From NCBI GenBank assembly GCA_944322925.1, contig CALUQM010000003.1, forward strand, positions 48,288-112,287: 64,000 bases of DNA, read 5' to 3'. This document shows, one piece after another, positions 1 to 9,388 of this stretch. The stretch comes from an uncultured Bacteroidales bacterium (GTDB taxonomy: Bacteria; Bacteroidota; Bacteroidia; Bacteroidales; UBA932). The notes beneath the pieces were generated by a model that saw nothing but the letters and a program-made list of their open reading frames with translations, ran no database searches and was not told the origin of the DNA. The first letter of the stretch is position 1; every line of letters begins with the position of its first letter. Position numbers and translations under genes: made by a program.

Positions 1-1182
1 ACCTGCGACGGAAAGACCTCCCAGCCCCTTCCGGACGACATAGCCACTATCATCTACACATCCGGAACGACAGGCAACGCCAAGGGCGTGATGCTCAGCC
101 ACAGGAACCTGTGCCAGAACATCATGGCATCCCTGCATGCTCATAAATGCACGGAAAAGGACGTCTGGCTGTCCATACTTCCGATGGCGCATACCTATGA
201 ACTCAGCATAGGCGTGCTCTACCCTATCTTCGTCGGAGCCTGTGTCTATTACATACAGAAACCGCCTACTCCGTCAGTCCTGCTGTCTGCGATGAAGACA
301 GTAAGGCCTACGGTCATGCTGTCCGTACCTCTTATCATAGAAAAAATCTACAAGAACAGCGTCATCCCTACCATCCGGCGGAGCCGTGTGCTCAGATGGA
401 TGAGGAAACACACTCCTTCCCTGCTGTACAGGCTGATAGGGATGAAACTCAAGGCCACCTTCGGCGGAAGGCTCAAATTCTTCGGCATCGGGGGCTCCAA
501 GCTCGATATCAAGGTCGAGGAATTTCTCAAGAAGGCGAAATTCCCGTACGCCATCGGCTACGGGCTGACTGAAACAGCGCCTCTGATATGCAACGCCGGA
601 GTAAAATACACCAAGCCGGGCTCTACCGGAGTGGCGGCATACGGGGTGACAGTGAAACTGCTCGATGTCAATCCGGAGACCGGAGAAGGGGAGATAGTCT
701 GCAAGGGAGACAATGTGATGCTCGGCTATTACAAGGACCCGGAAAGGACGAGGGCCGCATTCACCGACGACGGATGGTTCAGGACGAACGATCTCGCCAC
801 AGTGGATGACAAGGGCCGCTACTATATCAAGGGCCGGCTCAACAATATGATTCTCGGTCCCTCAGGAGAGAACATCTATCCTGAAGAGATCGAGAATGTC
901 ATAAACAATATGGAAGAAGTCAACGAGTCTCTCGTACTCGAGCGCGACGGCCGTCTGGTAGCCCTGGTACAGTTCAACGACAATATCATAAACTGGAACC
1001 AGGAAGGGGAAGACCAGTTTTTCGAAAAGCTCCAGGCCCGCAAGGAGGCCATAATGAACTATGTGAACCGCCACGTAAACAAATCATCGAAAATCAATGA
1101 TGTGGAGGTAGTCAAGGAGCCTTTCGAAAAAACCGCCACCCAGAAAATCAGAAGATTCAAGTACAAGAAAGACACGAAATAA
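1..1182 (+). CDS. AMP-forming long-chain acyl-CoA synthetase, 5'-truncated by the window edge
   Basis: Activates a fatty or other carboxylic acid to acyl-AMP and then the CoA thioester. The frame is open from base 1. About 393 residues are visible, roughly the C-terminal two thirds of a 550-600 aa enzyme. Visible signatures are the P-loop-like TSGTTGNAKGVMLSHRN (bases 58-108), the GYGLTETAPL core (from base 556), the GWFRTNDLA and KGRLNNMIL segments that carry the ATP-ribose and hinge residues, and a C-terminal TATQKIRRFKYK with the likely catalytic lysine. The family is clear; chain-length preference cannot be read. The stop codon (1180-1182) directly abuts the stop of the convergent gene that begins at 1183, with no terminator between them. 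Confidence 0.92.
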   Translation, partial: TCDGKTSQPLPDDIATIIYTSGTTGNAKGVMLSHRNLCQNIMASLHAHKCTEKDVWLSILPMAHTYELSIGVLYPIFVGACVYYIQKPPTPSVLLSAMKTVRPTVMLSVPLIIEKIYKNSVIPTIRRSRVLRWMRKHTPSLLYRLIGMKLKATFGGRLKFFGIGGSKLDIKVEEFLKKAKFPYAIGYGLTETAPLICNAGVKYTKPGSTGVAAYGVTVKLLDVNPETGEGEIVCKGDNVMLGYYKDPERTRAAFTDDGWFRTNDLATVDDKGRYYIKGRLNNMILGPSGENIYPEEIENVINNMEEVNESLVLERDGRLVALVQFNDNIINWNQEGEDQFFEKLQARKEAIMNYVNRHVNKSSKINDVEVVKEPFEKTATQKIRRFKYKKDTK

Positions 1183-3063
1183 TCAGTACATGTACCCGGT
1201 CCTCTGAGGATTGCCTCCGAGCTGGGACCATGAATCGGCATGGCCTGAAGACTGGCCCTGGACTGCAAACAGCACAGGCTTGCCGTCTTTCATTCCGTTG
1301 ACATAGACAGTACCGTCAGCGGCGATTGCCGGAGACGTGCGCATTTCGTCGCAAAGTTCGATTTCGGCTACTCTGCTGCCGTCCGCACCGGACAGACGCA
1401 CGAGCTTGCCGAGAGCGGAGTCATTGTAATACACGCATCCGTCGCTGTCCACAGCCGCTACGCCGTTGATATTTCCGTCAGCAGCCGATTCCCAGAGTAC
1501 CGTACCGGAAGGCGATACTGCGGTAACGTATGCCTTCTCGCCGTTTCCGCTTGCAGTAGTGACATACACAGTCCCGCTTTCACCGACAACGCAGCCCAGG
1601 CCGCTCTGCGGCACATCTCCCCTGATACCGACTGTCCATTCAGGTTCGGAAAGCTCGTCGAATGCCGTAAAACTGCCGGAATCGAAGCAGTACAGGATAC
1701 CGCCGCCGGATACCGTTCCGGCAGTATTGTCGAGAAGAAGATATACCTTTCCGTCCTCCGACATTGCAGGCTGCGCTCCGTTCGGAGTGTCCTGCGTGCC
1801 GAGATTATAGTTGTTGCTGCCGGTCTTGTTGTCCGGTCCGAACTTCCATGCGCCTTCTCCGTCAGGATAATATAGCCTGTAGCCCCATTTTCCTCCGGTG
1901 CCGCAGATGATTTTCCCGTCACTCATTGCAAGTATTCCTCCATAGGAGCCTGCATTGGCGTGCATGTCGGTGACAAAGGCTCCGGATTCGCGTTCGAAGA
2001 CCTGGACCTGCCATTTGTTCCATTTTGAACAGTTCCTGTTGCTGATTATCACGTATTTGTCAGTCAGACACGGCGACATGAAGCGTGAACTTGTACCTGA
2101 GCCGAGGTCCACGTACCATTTCTGGGAACCGTTGTCATATACTGCATACAGAGCACCCTTCGCCGCTTTCGGCTCGTCGAAGCTCGAAGCGATATAGACT
2201 ACGCCGTTTTCATCCACTGAAGGAGTAGGAGACTGGTGTCTGATAGAGCCGTCGTTACCCATGGCGGAAGCTCCGTCCTTTCCGATGTCGAATCTCCAGT
2301 TTTCCTTGCCTTCCGTGTCGAAACTTACAAGATGATAGCCTGTGGATGACACGTAGATACTCTGTCCGTCAGGACTTACAGCCGGAGACGTTCCGAATAC
2401 ATAGGCATCCTCCGTGTCGTCATAAGCCTTTTCCCAGAGAAGTTCGAGATGGTTCGCGCCTTTGGCCACTTCCACGGTGACAGTCTTCGACGCAGTCCCC
2501 TTCTTGTCGTCGGTCACTGTCAGGGTCACGTCTACCTGCCCGTAGGATACGAACGTATATTCGATATCCTTGCCGTCGGCCTCGACGACAGTGGTCCCGA
2601 ATGTCCACTCGCGCTGCATGATGGTCCCGTCTTCGTCAGTGGAATTGTCGGTGAATACGACAGGCTCGCCTGCAACGATTTCCTGAGGCTCCCAGCTGAA
2701 ATCGGCCACAGGCTTGATATTGTTGTCCACGACGGAAATCTTCTTTTCGAACGTACCCTTGACGGAACCTGCGTCGGAAGTTACCGTCAGGCTTATGGTA
2801 TAGTCTCCCGGCGTCGAGAACGAGACATTTTCAGGGTTGAAATCGTACGAAGTCTTGCCTTCGCCGAGATTCCACTCGCAGATGGCTATCTGGGCATTCT
2901 CCACTACCGTGGTATTGGTTATCACTACAGGTTCGTACACTTCATAGACATCCTTGTCCGTAGTGAACGAAGCATGCACCTTCACCTCCATTGTCTTCTG
3001 ACAGGAGGCTGCAAGGACTGCAAGCGCCAGCAGTCCGGTCTTTAAAAATCCAGTTGTTTTCAT
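1183..3063 (-). CDS. PKD-domain / PQQ-like beta-propeller lipoprotein, last gene of locus 1
   Basis: A 626 aa probable surface lipoprotein. The signal peptide ends in the lipobox LAASC (Cys21). Two PKD/Ig-like domains follow (about residues 30-113 and 115-200, the second with VTLTVTDDKKGTASKTV). From about residue 205 to the end there are repeated YVSSTGYHLVSFDTEGKENW-type blades typical of PQQ-like beta-propellers. No catalytic motif is recognisable. It lies 15 nt after the EEP-fold lipoprotein and closes the sigma/FecR/SusCD transcription unit. The position and architecture suggest a surface ligand-binding protein in the role SusE/F play elsewhere (inference). Its stop touches the stop of the convergent acyl-CoA synthetase. 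Confidence 0.85.
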   Translation of the reverse strand: MKTTGFLKTGLLALAVLAASCQKTMEVKVHASFTTDKDVYEVYEPVVITNTTVVENAQIAICEWNLGEGKTSYDFNPENVSFSTPGDYTISLTVTSDAGSVKGTFEKKISVVDNNIKPVADFSWEPQEIVAGEPVVFTDNSTDEDGTIMQREWTFGTTVVEADGKDIEYTFVSYGQVDVTLTVTDDKKGTASKTVTVEVAKGANHLELLWEKAYDDTEDAYVFGTSPAVSPDGQSIYVSSTGYHLVSFDTEGKENWRFDIGKDGASAMGNDGSIRHQSPTPSVDENGVVYIASSFDEPKAAKGALYAVYDNGSQKWYVDLGSGTSSRFMSPCLTDKYVIISNRNCSKWNKWQVQVFERESGAFVTDMHANAGSYGGILAMSDGKIICGTGGKWGYRLYYPDGEGAWKFGPDNKTGSNNYNLGTQDTPNGAQPAMSEDGKVYLLLDNTAGTVSGGGILYCFDSGSFTAFDELSEPEWTVGIRGDVPQSGLGCVVGESGTVYVTTASGNGEKAYVTAVSPSGTVLWESAADGNINGVAAVDSDGCVYYNDSALGKLVRLSGADGSRVAEIELCDEMRTSPAIAADGTVYVNGMKDGKPVLFAVQGQSSGHADSWSQLGGNPQRTGYMY

Positions 3064-3078
3064 AAAATGCGGTCAGTA

Positions 3079-4008
3079 TTATTTTGTGAATTCCAGTATG
3101 GCATACACCGGATAATGGTCGGAAATGTACGGAACAGAAGCATACCTCTGCCTGATCGTCCGGTATTCTTCAGGTATGAAGTCCGAACAGAAGATATGAT
3201 CCACGACCTGGGAGGATTTGCCCCAGTTGTTGTATGTTCCGAAGTTGTCTGTTACGGGACTTTCGGCACGGACATCCGTCATGAATTCCTTGATCCCGTC
3301 AAAAATGGCATCCGTGGACTGGGTATTGAAATCTGCCGTCAGGAGCATCGGAAGAGAGTCCTTGTTCAGTTCAGCCATTTTCGACTCTATCAGTTCCATC
3401 GAACGCGCCCTCGCATTCCCGTTCAGGTCGAGATGGGTGTTGATATAGAAGAATCTCGTCCCTGTCGACTTTATCCTGAACACGGCCCAGGTTGCGCTTC
3501 TGTACGAACCGGCGCCCCAGCTGACAGCCTTGGACGGCTCATCTGGAGTGTCGGAAAGCCAGAACGTCCCCCATTTCTCGACAGCGACGTCTGCACTCCT
3601 GTAGAATATGGCCATGAACTCCCCTTTACGCTTCCCGTCTTCACGGCCGACTCCGATATAGTCGTATCCGTCGCAGTTTTCATCCAGATATTCTATCTGC
3701 TGCACCTCTGCTTCCTGAACGCCCATTACAAGAGGCTTCAGGTCTTCCATCATGGCGGGATAAGCGGCCTTGCGGTTGTCCCAGCTGTTGGAAGTTCCCA
3801 GATCGGAAGATGCCGAACCGTACCTTACATTGGAAGACATCACGCATATCGTCTCTCCCGTACCTTCGACTCCCGGATCATCGGGATCCGACGGGGATTC
3901 CTCTTCAGGAGCATACCACTGGGAATAATCCGGTGCAGTCTTGCCGCACCCCACTGCCATGGAGAGTATGACTCCCGCACTGAACAGCAATAGTTTTCTT
4001 TGTATCAT
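3079..4008 (-). CDS. Endonuclease/exonuclease/phosphatase (EEP)-fold lipoprotein
   Basis: A 309 aa exported metal-dependent phosphoesterase. The signal peptide ends in the lipobox MAVGC (Cys21), then an acidic linker to about residue 50. The EEP active-site elements are all present: SSN (N60), GVQEAE (E99), the INTHLDL block (H192, D194), TADFN (D226, N228) and a C-terminal ISDHYPV. This fold covers DNase-I-like nucleases, sphingomyelinase-C-like and inositol-phosphate phosphatases; sequence alone does not choose. Lipid anchoring and placement between SusD and the PKD/PQQ protein favour a nutrient-acquiring phosphodiesterase over DNA repair. It is the only enzyme-like gene of locus 1. Confidence 0.87.
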   Translation of the reverse strand: MIQRKLLLFSAGVILSMAVGCGKTAPDYSQWYAPEEESPSDPDDPGVEGTGETICVMSSNVRYGSASSDLGTSNSWDNRKAAYPAMMEDLKPLVMGVQEAEVQQIEYLDENCDGYDYIGVGREDGKRKGEFMAIFYRSADVAVEKWGTFWLSDTPDEPSKAVSWGAGSYRSATWAVFRIKSTGTRFFYINTHLDLNGNARARSMELIESKMAELNKDSLPMLLTADFNTQSTDAIFDGIKEFMTDVRAESPVTDNFGTYNNWGKSSQVVDHIFCSDFIPEEYRTIRQRYASVPYISDHYPVYAILEFTK

Positions 4009-4037
4009 AACCTTGAAATTTGAAACTTCGTCCTGCT

Positions 4038-5849
4038 CTACCAGCCCTCGTTCTGGGAAAGTTCATATCCTGCGTTGGCATAATCCCTTATCACCTGTGC
4101 AGGGACAGGATACAGATATTGCCTTCCGTCATCATACCAGTATCTGTCTCCCTGGCCGACCTTGTACACGAGATCGTATCCCGACACCGGGTTCGGCTCC
4201 AGATAAAGGCCAATATTGTCCTGATTCACCGAAATGGCGATATTCCTGTATGCGGCAGGGGCGTCGGAGGCATTCGATTCCGTGAAATAATAGTCATCGG
4301 TCCCGTCGCCGTCTATGTCGACCGGTTTGTCGAGCCCCTCGGCAATATGGATTCCGGTCCACGGCAGTTCCTGCATGAGTTCTCCGCAGGCCCAGCGTCT
4401 CAGATCATTGAAACGGAATCCTTCGGCGACAAGCTCTATCATTCTCTCCCTGCGTATTTCGAGGATGACGGGATCATTGATTTCCGGATAGAATGTCGAC
4501 TGAAGATACCCGTCGACCGATGCCGGCAGCGTTTCTGTACCTCCTTCGATTCCGGCCCTGCGCCTCAACGCACCGACGGTCCTGCTCCAGTCGGCATCCG
4601 TAAGACCGCCAAGCTCCGCCCTGGCTTCGGCATAGTTCAGCAGGACTTCAGCATAGCGGATCAGAGGGATGCTGTTGATATTCTTGGCTCCCCCGTCATA
4701 TTTCGAATCGTCCAGGGTATATTTTATGACCTGGTATCCTGTCAGGCTGACATCCTTTATGTTGGCTACGGCAGCCTTCCCGTCGTAGGTGAATCCCGGT
4801 GTGCGCACCGTCTGCGCAAGGCGTTCGTCCCTGCCGGAAACTTCCTCCCGGAAAGACTTTACGTCATACCCTTCCCTGGAAGTATAAGGCGTGCCGTCGA
4901 GCATGAGATACAGATTCATGAAAGGCCTTACAAGACTCCAGCACAGGCCGTACGACTTGTAATGGTACCACCAGTTCTGCTCCCCGAATATTCCGGCCGC
5001 CTCGTTGGCGCAGACGGCAAGTATCACTTCAGAAGTTATGGGTTCCTCCCTGTAGAACAGGTCGCGGTACGCGCCTTTCTGGCCTCTCGAAGTATTCAGG
5101 CTCAGTCCGCTGTCGTTCATTACGATTGCTGCTGCTTCGGCGGCGGCTGCATAAAGCTCCTCGGCGGAATACTCCATGCCGGTGATGCCATGATATTTCC
5201 TGTATGAGGCTTCGAAAAGGCATATCCTCGACTTCAGGGCCGCTGCCGCCCATTTCGTCAGAGTAGAGCTGCCTGTGGAAGACGTGGCTTCAATATGGTT
5301 GTACGCGAAATCGAGATCAGACATGATGTTCCTGATGATGACGTCGCGGCTGTCCCTGTTCTTGTACATCACATCGTACTGATAGGACTGTATCTCGTTC
5401 TCGAACCACGGCACCTCCCCGTAGGTCACAAGTTTGTCATAGTAGAACCAGGCCCTGAACCATTTTGCTATTCCTATGTAGTTGTCGCGGACTGAGGCTT
5501 CCACGGTGCAGTACCGCGGATCATTGCAGCCGTCGATGAAATAGTTGATGTTCCTCAACGCTCCCCAGCTCCAGTCCGTCGAGGTCTCGGAGTTGTATGC
5601 GCCCTGCTTTATGAACCTGTCGGTGTTGCTGACTGCAGCATAGTCGCACATTGCATCCTTCCTGAAGGCATTTGCAAGAGACGGCAATGCCTCATAGAAA
5701 GAATAGGCGTATGTCTTCAGTCCGGATTCGGAGCCGAAGATCGTTGCCTTGTCCGCCTGCACCTGCATATTTTCCGTCAGGTCGCACGACGGAAGCATGG
5801 CCGCGCATGACAGGATGCAGCATATTATGGATATTCTTGTTTTCATCAT
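4038..5849 (-). CDS. SusD/RagB family outer-membrane nutrient-binding lipoprotein (locus 1)
   Basis: A 603 aa surface lipoprotein that caps its partner SusC and binds substrate. It has a signal peptide with lipobox LPSC (Cys22) and the N-terminal SusD-like segment followed by alpha-helical repeats (NYFIDGCND, AKWFRAWFYYDKL). The C-terminal SusD block includes YAEVLLNYAEARAELGG and ILEIRRERMIELVAEGFRFNDLRRW, the most conserved stretch of the family. The SusC stop lies 8 nt upstream, so the two are co-transcribed. A second ATG directly after the first gives an equivalent start 3 nt downstream. The ligand cannot be inferred from the sequence. Confidence 0.95.
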   Translation of the reverse strand: MMKTRISIICCILSCAAMLPSCDLTENMQVQADKATIFGSESGLKTYAYSFYEALPSLANAFRKDAMCDYAAVSNTDRFIKQGAYNSETSTDWSWGALRNINYFIDGCNDPRYCTVEASVRDNYIGIAKWFRAWFYYDKLVTYGEVPWFENEIQSYQYDVMYKNRDSRDVIIRNIMSDLDFAYNHIEATSSTGSSTLTKWAAAALKSRICLFEASYRKYHGITGMEYSAEELYAAAAEAAAIVMNDSGLSLNTSRGQKGAYRDLFYREEPITSEVILAVCANEAAGIFGEQNWWYHYKSYGLCWSLVRPFMNLYLMLDGTPYTSREGYDVKSFREEVSGRDERLAQTVRTPGFTYDGKAAVANIKDVSLTGYQVIKYTLDDSKYDGGAKNINSIPLIRYAEVLLNYAEARAELGGLTDADWSRTVGALRRRAGIEGGTETLPASVDGYLQSTFYPEINDPVILEIRRERMIELVAEGFRFNDLRRWACGELMQELPWTGIHIAEGLDKPVDIDGDGTDDYYFTESNASDAPAAYRNIAISVNQDNIGLYLEPNPVSGYDLVYKVGQGDRYWYDDGRQYLYPVPAQVIRDYANAGYELSQNEGW

Positions 5850-5857
5850 CTTGTTCT

Positions 5858-8800
5858 TTAATAAGTAATGGAAATTCCTATGCTAAAACTTTTCATGCTC
5901 GGATAGTTGAATCCGTCGCCTCTCGAATCCGAAATGTCGGAATCCGAGCCTTTGGGAGCATTGGTTATGTCGAAATCACGCGTGTACCGGTACAGAGGAG
6001 ACCAGCTCCACAGGTTTTCTCCGGAAAAGTATATGCTGACATTGGAAAGGCGGAGCCTGTCCGTCCACCTCTTAGGCAGGTTGTAGCCTATCTGGATGTT
6101 TTTCAGCCTGATATAGGATATGTCCTGAAGGTATCTGCTGTTGATATTGGCGGTACCGGCATTCATCGGTCCGTAATAACCGACATATCTCGGCAGATAG
6201 GCATCCCTGTTGTCCTCGGTCCAGTAGTTCCCTACATGCCATGACGGGACCTGGTTGTAAGGCCTGTTGTACATTCCCCAGAAAAGGCTCTCGTCGCTCG
6301 GGAACCAGTCCTGTTTTCCGACACCTTCGAAGAAGGCCGAGAAGAATATGCCGTTCCAGTCGGCGTTGAGCGAAACCGAGTAAATGTACCGCGGCTCGGA
6401 ATTCCCTATTATCGTGCGGTCGCCCGGATCATCGACCGTATCGCTGCCGCGGTCGATCTTGTCATTGTTGTTGAGATCCTCGAAACGCATGTCGCCCGGG
6501 TAGGTTATGTATTTTTCTGAGGTCTGCATTATCTCGTTCTTGTAGCCCTTCCCGCCGAAGGCGTTGTCTATTTCCTCCTGGGTCTGGAAAAGGCCGTTGC
6601 AGACGAAGCCCCAGATTTCACCGATCCTCTGGCCTTCATAATAGTCGCTGAGTTCTCTCGAAGCATTGTTGTACTTGTCGATTACAGAGTAATAGTCGGC
6701 AAGGGTAGCCTTGATCCCGAAATGGAAGGGACGCCTTCCGACTGTCCACGTGTCATTGTAGCTCAGGGACAGTTCGTATCCGTACGTACTCATTTCGGCA
6801 TAGTTTCCCTTTGGCGCGCTTGCTCCGAAAGTACTCGGCAGTGTCGGGCCTACGGTGTACATGTCGAGGGTTTTCCTGATATAGTAATCGCCTGTAAACG
6901 ATATCCTGCCGTCCAGGAAGCCGAGGTCGAGTCCGACATCCAGAGTTCTCGACTTCTCCCAGCCGATATTGTCCGGAATCTGGCTCGGATTCTTCGTGTA
7001 CCTCTGCTTTGCGAGGCCGTCGAGATAGCGCGCCGACGAGCCGGAGCCGGTACCGAAGGTGCTGAACGAAAATTTTTCAAGGTAGGAGTACGGATCGACG
7101 TTGCTGTTGCCGAGTTCTCCGTAGGAAGCCCTGACTTTCAGGTTCGAGATGATTTTGGAATTCACCTTCCAGAAAGGCTCCTGAGACACCCTCCATGCTG
7201 CAGAAGCGGAAGGGAAAAAGCCCCACTGGGAATTGTTAGGGAATTTGGAGCTTCCGTCGTAACGGCCGTTCACTTCGACAAGGTATCTTTCGTCCCAGGC
7301 ATAGTTCAGTCTGAAAAACGCACCCACGTATCTCCACCTGCTGCCTCCGCTCGTAATGCTCATCAGGTCCCCGAGGGCGAAATTCACATGGTCGAGATCA
7401 GGCATGAGAAGTCCGTTCCTTTCGGCGTATGTCGACTTGTAGTCCTGCTGCTCGTAGTTGTATCCGAGGAGAGCCTTGAAATAATGTTTCGAGGCGAATG
7501 TGTCTTCGAATTCGGCATAGGCGTTGGTCGCTATGTAGTTCGTTATCTGGAGCGATTCCTTTATGCTGTCGTCCGACTCCGGCGTACCGAGATAGGTGAT
7601 CTCGTTTATGTATTCGCTGTACGGAATGGCCGTCTTCTTTCTGGTCTCGGTCCAGTCTTTCGACCTGTATGTGAAATCTCCGGTAAGCCTCAACCTGTTC
7701 TCCAGAAAAGCCGCATTGAGGGTGGTGGTAGTCTTGAATGTCTTTGTAGTTCTGTCCATCCAGTTGTTTCCGGACACGAGACCGCCGATTGCGTATGCCC
7801 CGGACTTGGTAAGTGTTCCGTCAGGATTGAATACCGGCACAGACGGATGGCCCTCGTCGTTTATGGATCGCCAGATCACTCCGGAACCTTCCTCCGACGA
7901 GCCGGTAGGCTGATGGTACTTGTCGTATGTGAAATCTATGTTGCTGGACAGGCGGAGCCACGGCAGAATCTGTGCGGTGACTTTGGAGCGAGTATTCATC
8001 GTCCTGTATTTGTCCGGATCGAAATTGAACAGACCGTCATAGTCGTAAAGCCTGCCCGAGAAATAGTAGCTCAGTTTTCCGGAAGTTCCGCTCACGGAAA
8101 TATTGTGAGTCTGGGCTATCGTGGTATTCTTGTAGATGACATCGTAATAGTCGGTATTTCCGTAGTAGACGTATTTCCCGTCAGGATCGACGGTGGTTTC
8201 TACTGTGTTGCCTGCCATCTTCCTCTCGCGGAAGGTCTCGAGCCATGCCTTGGAAAAATCCTGAGTCTTGTTCAGGGTCGTCGGATCGTTGAACCTGTAG
8301 TTGTACCAGGCATCGTAGAAAAGGGATGCGTAGACGTAACCGTCGGACACTACGTCTGGAACGGCTGTCGGCGACTGGATCGAAACGTTGCCGGTATAGT
8401 TGACGGTGAACTTCTCCTTGACGGACGAAGGGTCCTTGGTAGTTATCAGGACTACGCCGTAAGGGGCACGTGAACCGTAGATGGCGGAAGAAGCGGCATC
8501 CTTGAGCACCGATATGCTTTCGATGTCATCGGGATTGAGCATCGCTGGATCTCCTTCCACACCGTCGATAAGGACAAGGGCGCTTCCGCCGGCTCCGATG
8601 GAAGTAGTGCCTCTGATATTGTATGACGCCGACCTGTTGGGCTTTCCGTCGGCAAGGGAAATATTGAGGTTAGGCACTGAACCCAGAAGCATCTGCGTGA
8701 CATTGGCTACAGGCCTGTTCTCGAATCTGTCCGACGACACCTGGTCGACCGCACCGGTGAGATTGACTTTTCTGGCAGTTCCGTATCCTATCACCACTAC

Positions 8801-9379
8801 ATCATCGAGGAACTCCGCGGAAGCCTTCATACGGATTTTCAGATCGGAAGAAACCGCATTGACCTGATACTCATAGTCTTCATATCCGATGCATGAAAAA
8901 ACGAGAGTGCTCCCCGGAGTTATCTGCAGGATAAAGCGGCCGTCAAGATCGGATACGGCTCCGTTTGATGTACCCTTTTCCATGACGGATGCACCGATGA
9001 CGGGCTCTCCGGTATTCATGTCGGTTATCACGCCTTCAACCTGTACCGGAGCGCGGTCAGCAGCACCGGCATCATCGGAAGAGTATATGGTGACTAATTT
9101 TCCGTTGACCGCATAACCGAGATTTTTTCCCGCGAAGATACGGTCGAGGGCTTTCCTGAAATCGATATCGTCGAAATCAGCCGTTACAGTACCGGCTGCG
9201 GCGATGTCGCCCTTCTCGTAGACGAATGACAATGAGGTCTGCTGTTCGAAATCACGGATGACAGCAGCCATCGGGGCATCCTCGTACTGTCCGCTGACGG
9301 TCTGGGCATCCAGGCCCGCCCATGCCGTCAGCAGGACCAATATCGGAATGCACCTGCGCAAACACGAATTGGTAATCAT
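5858..9379 (-). CDS. SusC/RagA TonB-linked outer-membrane transporter with STN signalling domain (locus 1)
   Basis: A 1173 aa TonB-dependent transporter. After the signal peptide (to about residue 25, GLDAQ) comes an STN/secretin-TonB domain (about 30-105), the domain that contacts a FecR anti-sigma factor. Next is a carboxypeptidase-regulatory-like domain (VEGVITDMNTGEPVIGASV, about 113-190) with a TonB-box-like DDVVVIGYG, then the plug with the SusC signature IRGTTSIG and DIESISVLKDAASSAIYGSRAPYGV, then a long beta-barrel ending in aromatic SIGISITY. It lies 9 nt after fecR and 8 nt before susD. The STN domain and the upstream ECF sigma/FecR pair together indicate substrate-sensing autoregulation. 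Confidence 0.96.
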   Translation of the reverse strand: MITNSCLRRCIPILVLLTAWAGLDAQTVSGQYEDAPMAAVIRDFEQQTSLSFVYEKGDIAAAGTVTADFDDIDFRKALDRIFAGKNLGYAVNGKLVTIYSSDDAGAADRAPVQVEGVITDMNTGEPVIGASVMEKGTSNGAVSDLDGRFILQITPGSTLVFSCIGYEDYEYQVNAVSSDLKIRMKASAEFLDDVVVIGYGTARKVNLTGAVDQVSSDRFENRPVANVTQMLLGSVPNLNISLADGKPNRSASYNIRGTTSIGAGGSALVLIDGVEGDPAMLNPDDIESISVLKDAASSAIYGSRAPYGVVLITTKDPSSVKEKFTVNYTGNVSIQSPTAVPDVVSDGYVYASLFYDAWYNYRFNDPTTLNKTQDFSKAWLETFRERKMAGNTVETTVDPDGKYVYYGNTDYYDVIYKNTTIAQTHNISVSGTSGKLSYYFSGRLYDYDGLFNFDPDKYRTMNTRSKVTAQILPWLRLSSNIDFTYDKYHQPTGSSEEGSGVIWRSINDEGHPSVPVFNPDGTLTKSGAYAIGGLVSGNNWMDRTTKTFKTTTTLNAAFLENRLRLTGDFTYRSKDWTETRKKTAIPYSEYINEITYLGTPESDDSIKESLQITNYIATNAYAEFEDTFASKHYFKALLGYNYEQQDYKSTYAERNGLLMPDLDHVNFALGDLMSITSGGSRWRYVGAFFRLNYAWDERYLVEVNGRYDGSSKFPNNSQWGFFPSASAAWRVSQEPFWKVNSKIISNLKVRASYGELGNSNVDPYSYLEKFSFSTFGTGSGSSARYLDGLAKQRYTKNPSQIPDNIGWEKSRTLDVGLDLGFLDGRISFTGDYYIRKTLDMYTVGPTLPSTFGASAPKGNYAEMSTYGYELSLSYNDTWTVGRRPFHFGIKATLADYYSVIDKYNNASRELSDYYEGQRIGEIWGFVCNGLFQTQEEIDNAFGGKGYKNEIMQTSEKYITYPGDMRFEDLNNNDKIDRGSDTVDDPGDRTIIGNSEPRYIYSVSLNADWNGIFFSAFFEGVGKQDWFPSDESLFWGMYNRPYNQVPSWHVGNYWTEDNRDAYLPRYVGYYGPMNAGTANINSRYLQDISYIRLKNIQIGYNLPKRWTDRLRLSNVSIYFSGENLWSWSPLYRYTRDFDITNAPKGSDSDISDSRGDGFNYPSMKSFSIGISITY

Positions 9380-9388
9380 GATCAGCTG

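Noticed and set aside
6722-8473. 583-codon open frame on the + strand inside the locus 1 susC
   Set aside because: Lies entirely antisense to a clear SusC; the translation has no recognisable domain and the composition of a shadow frame.
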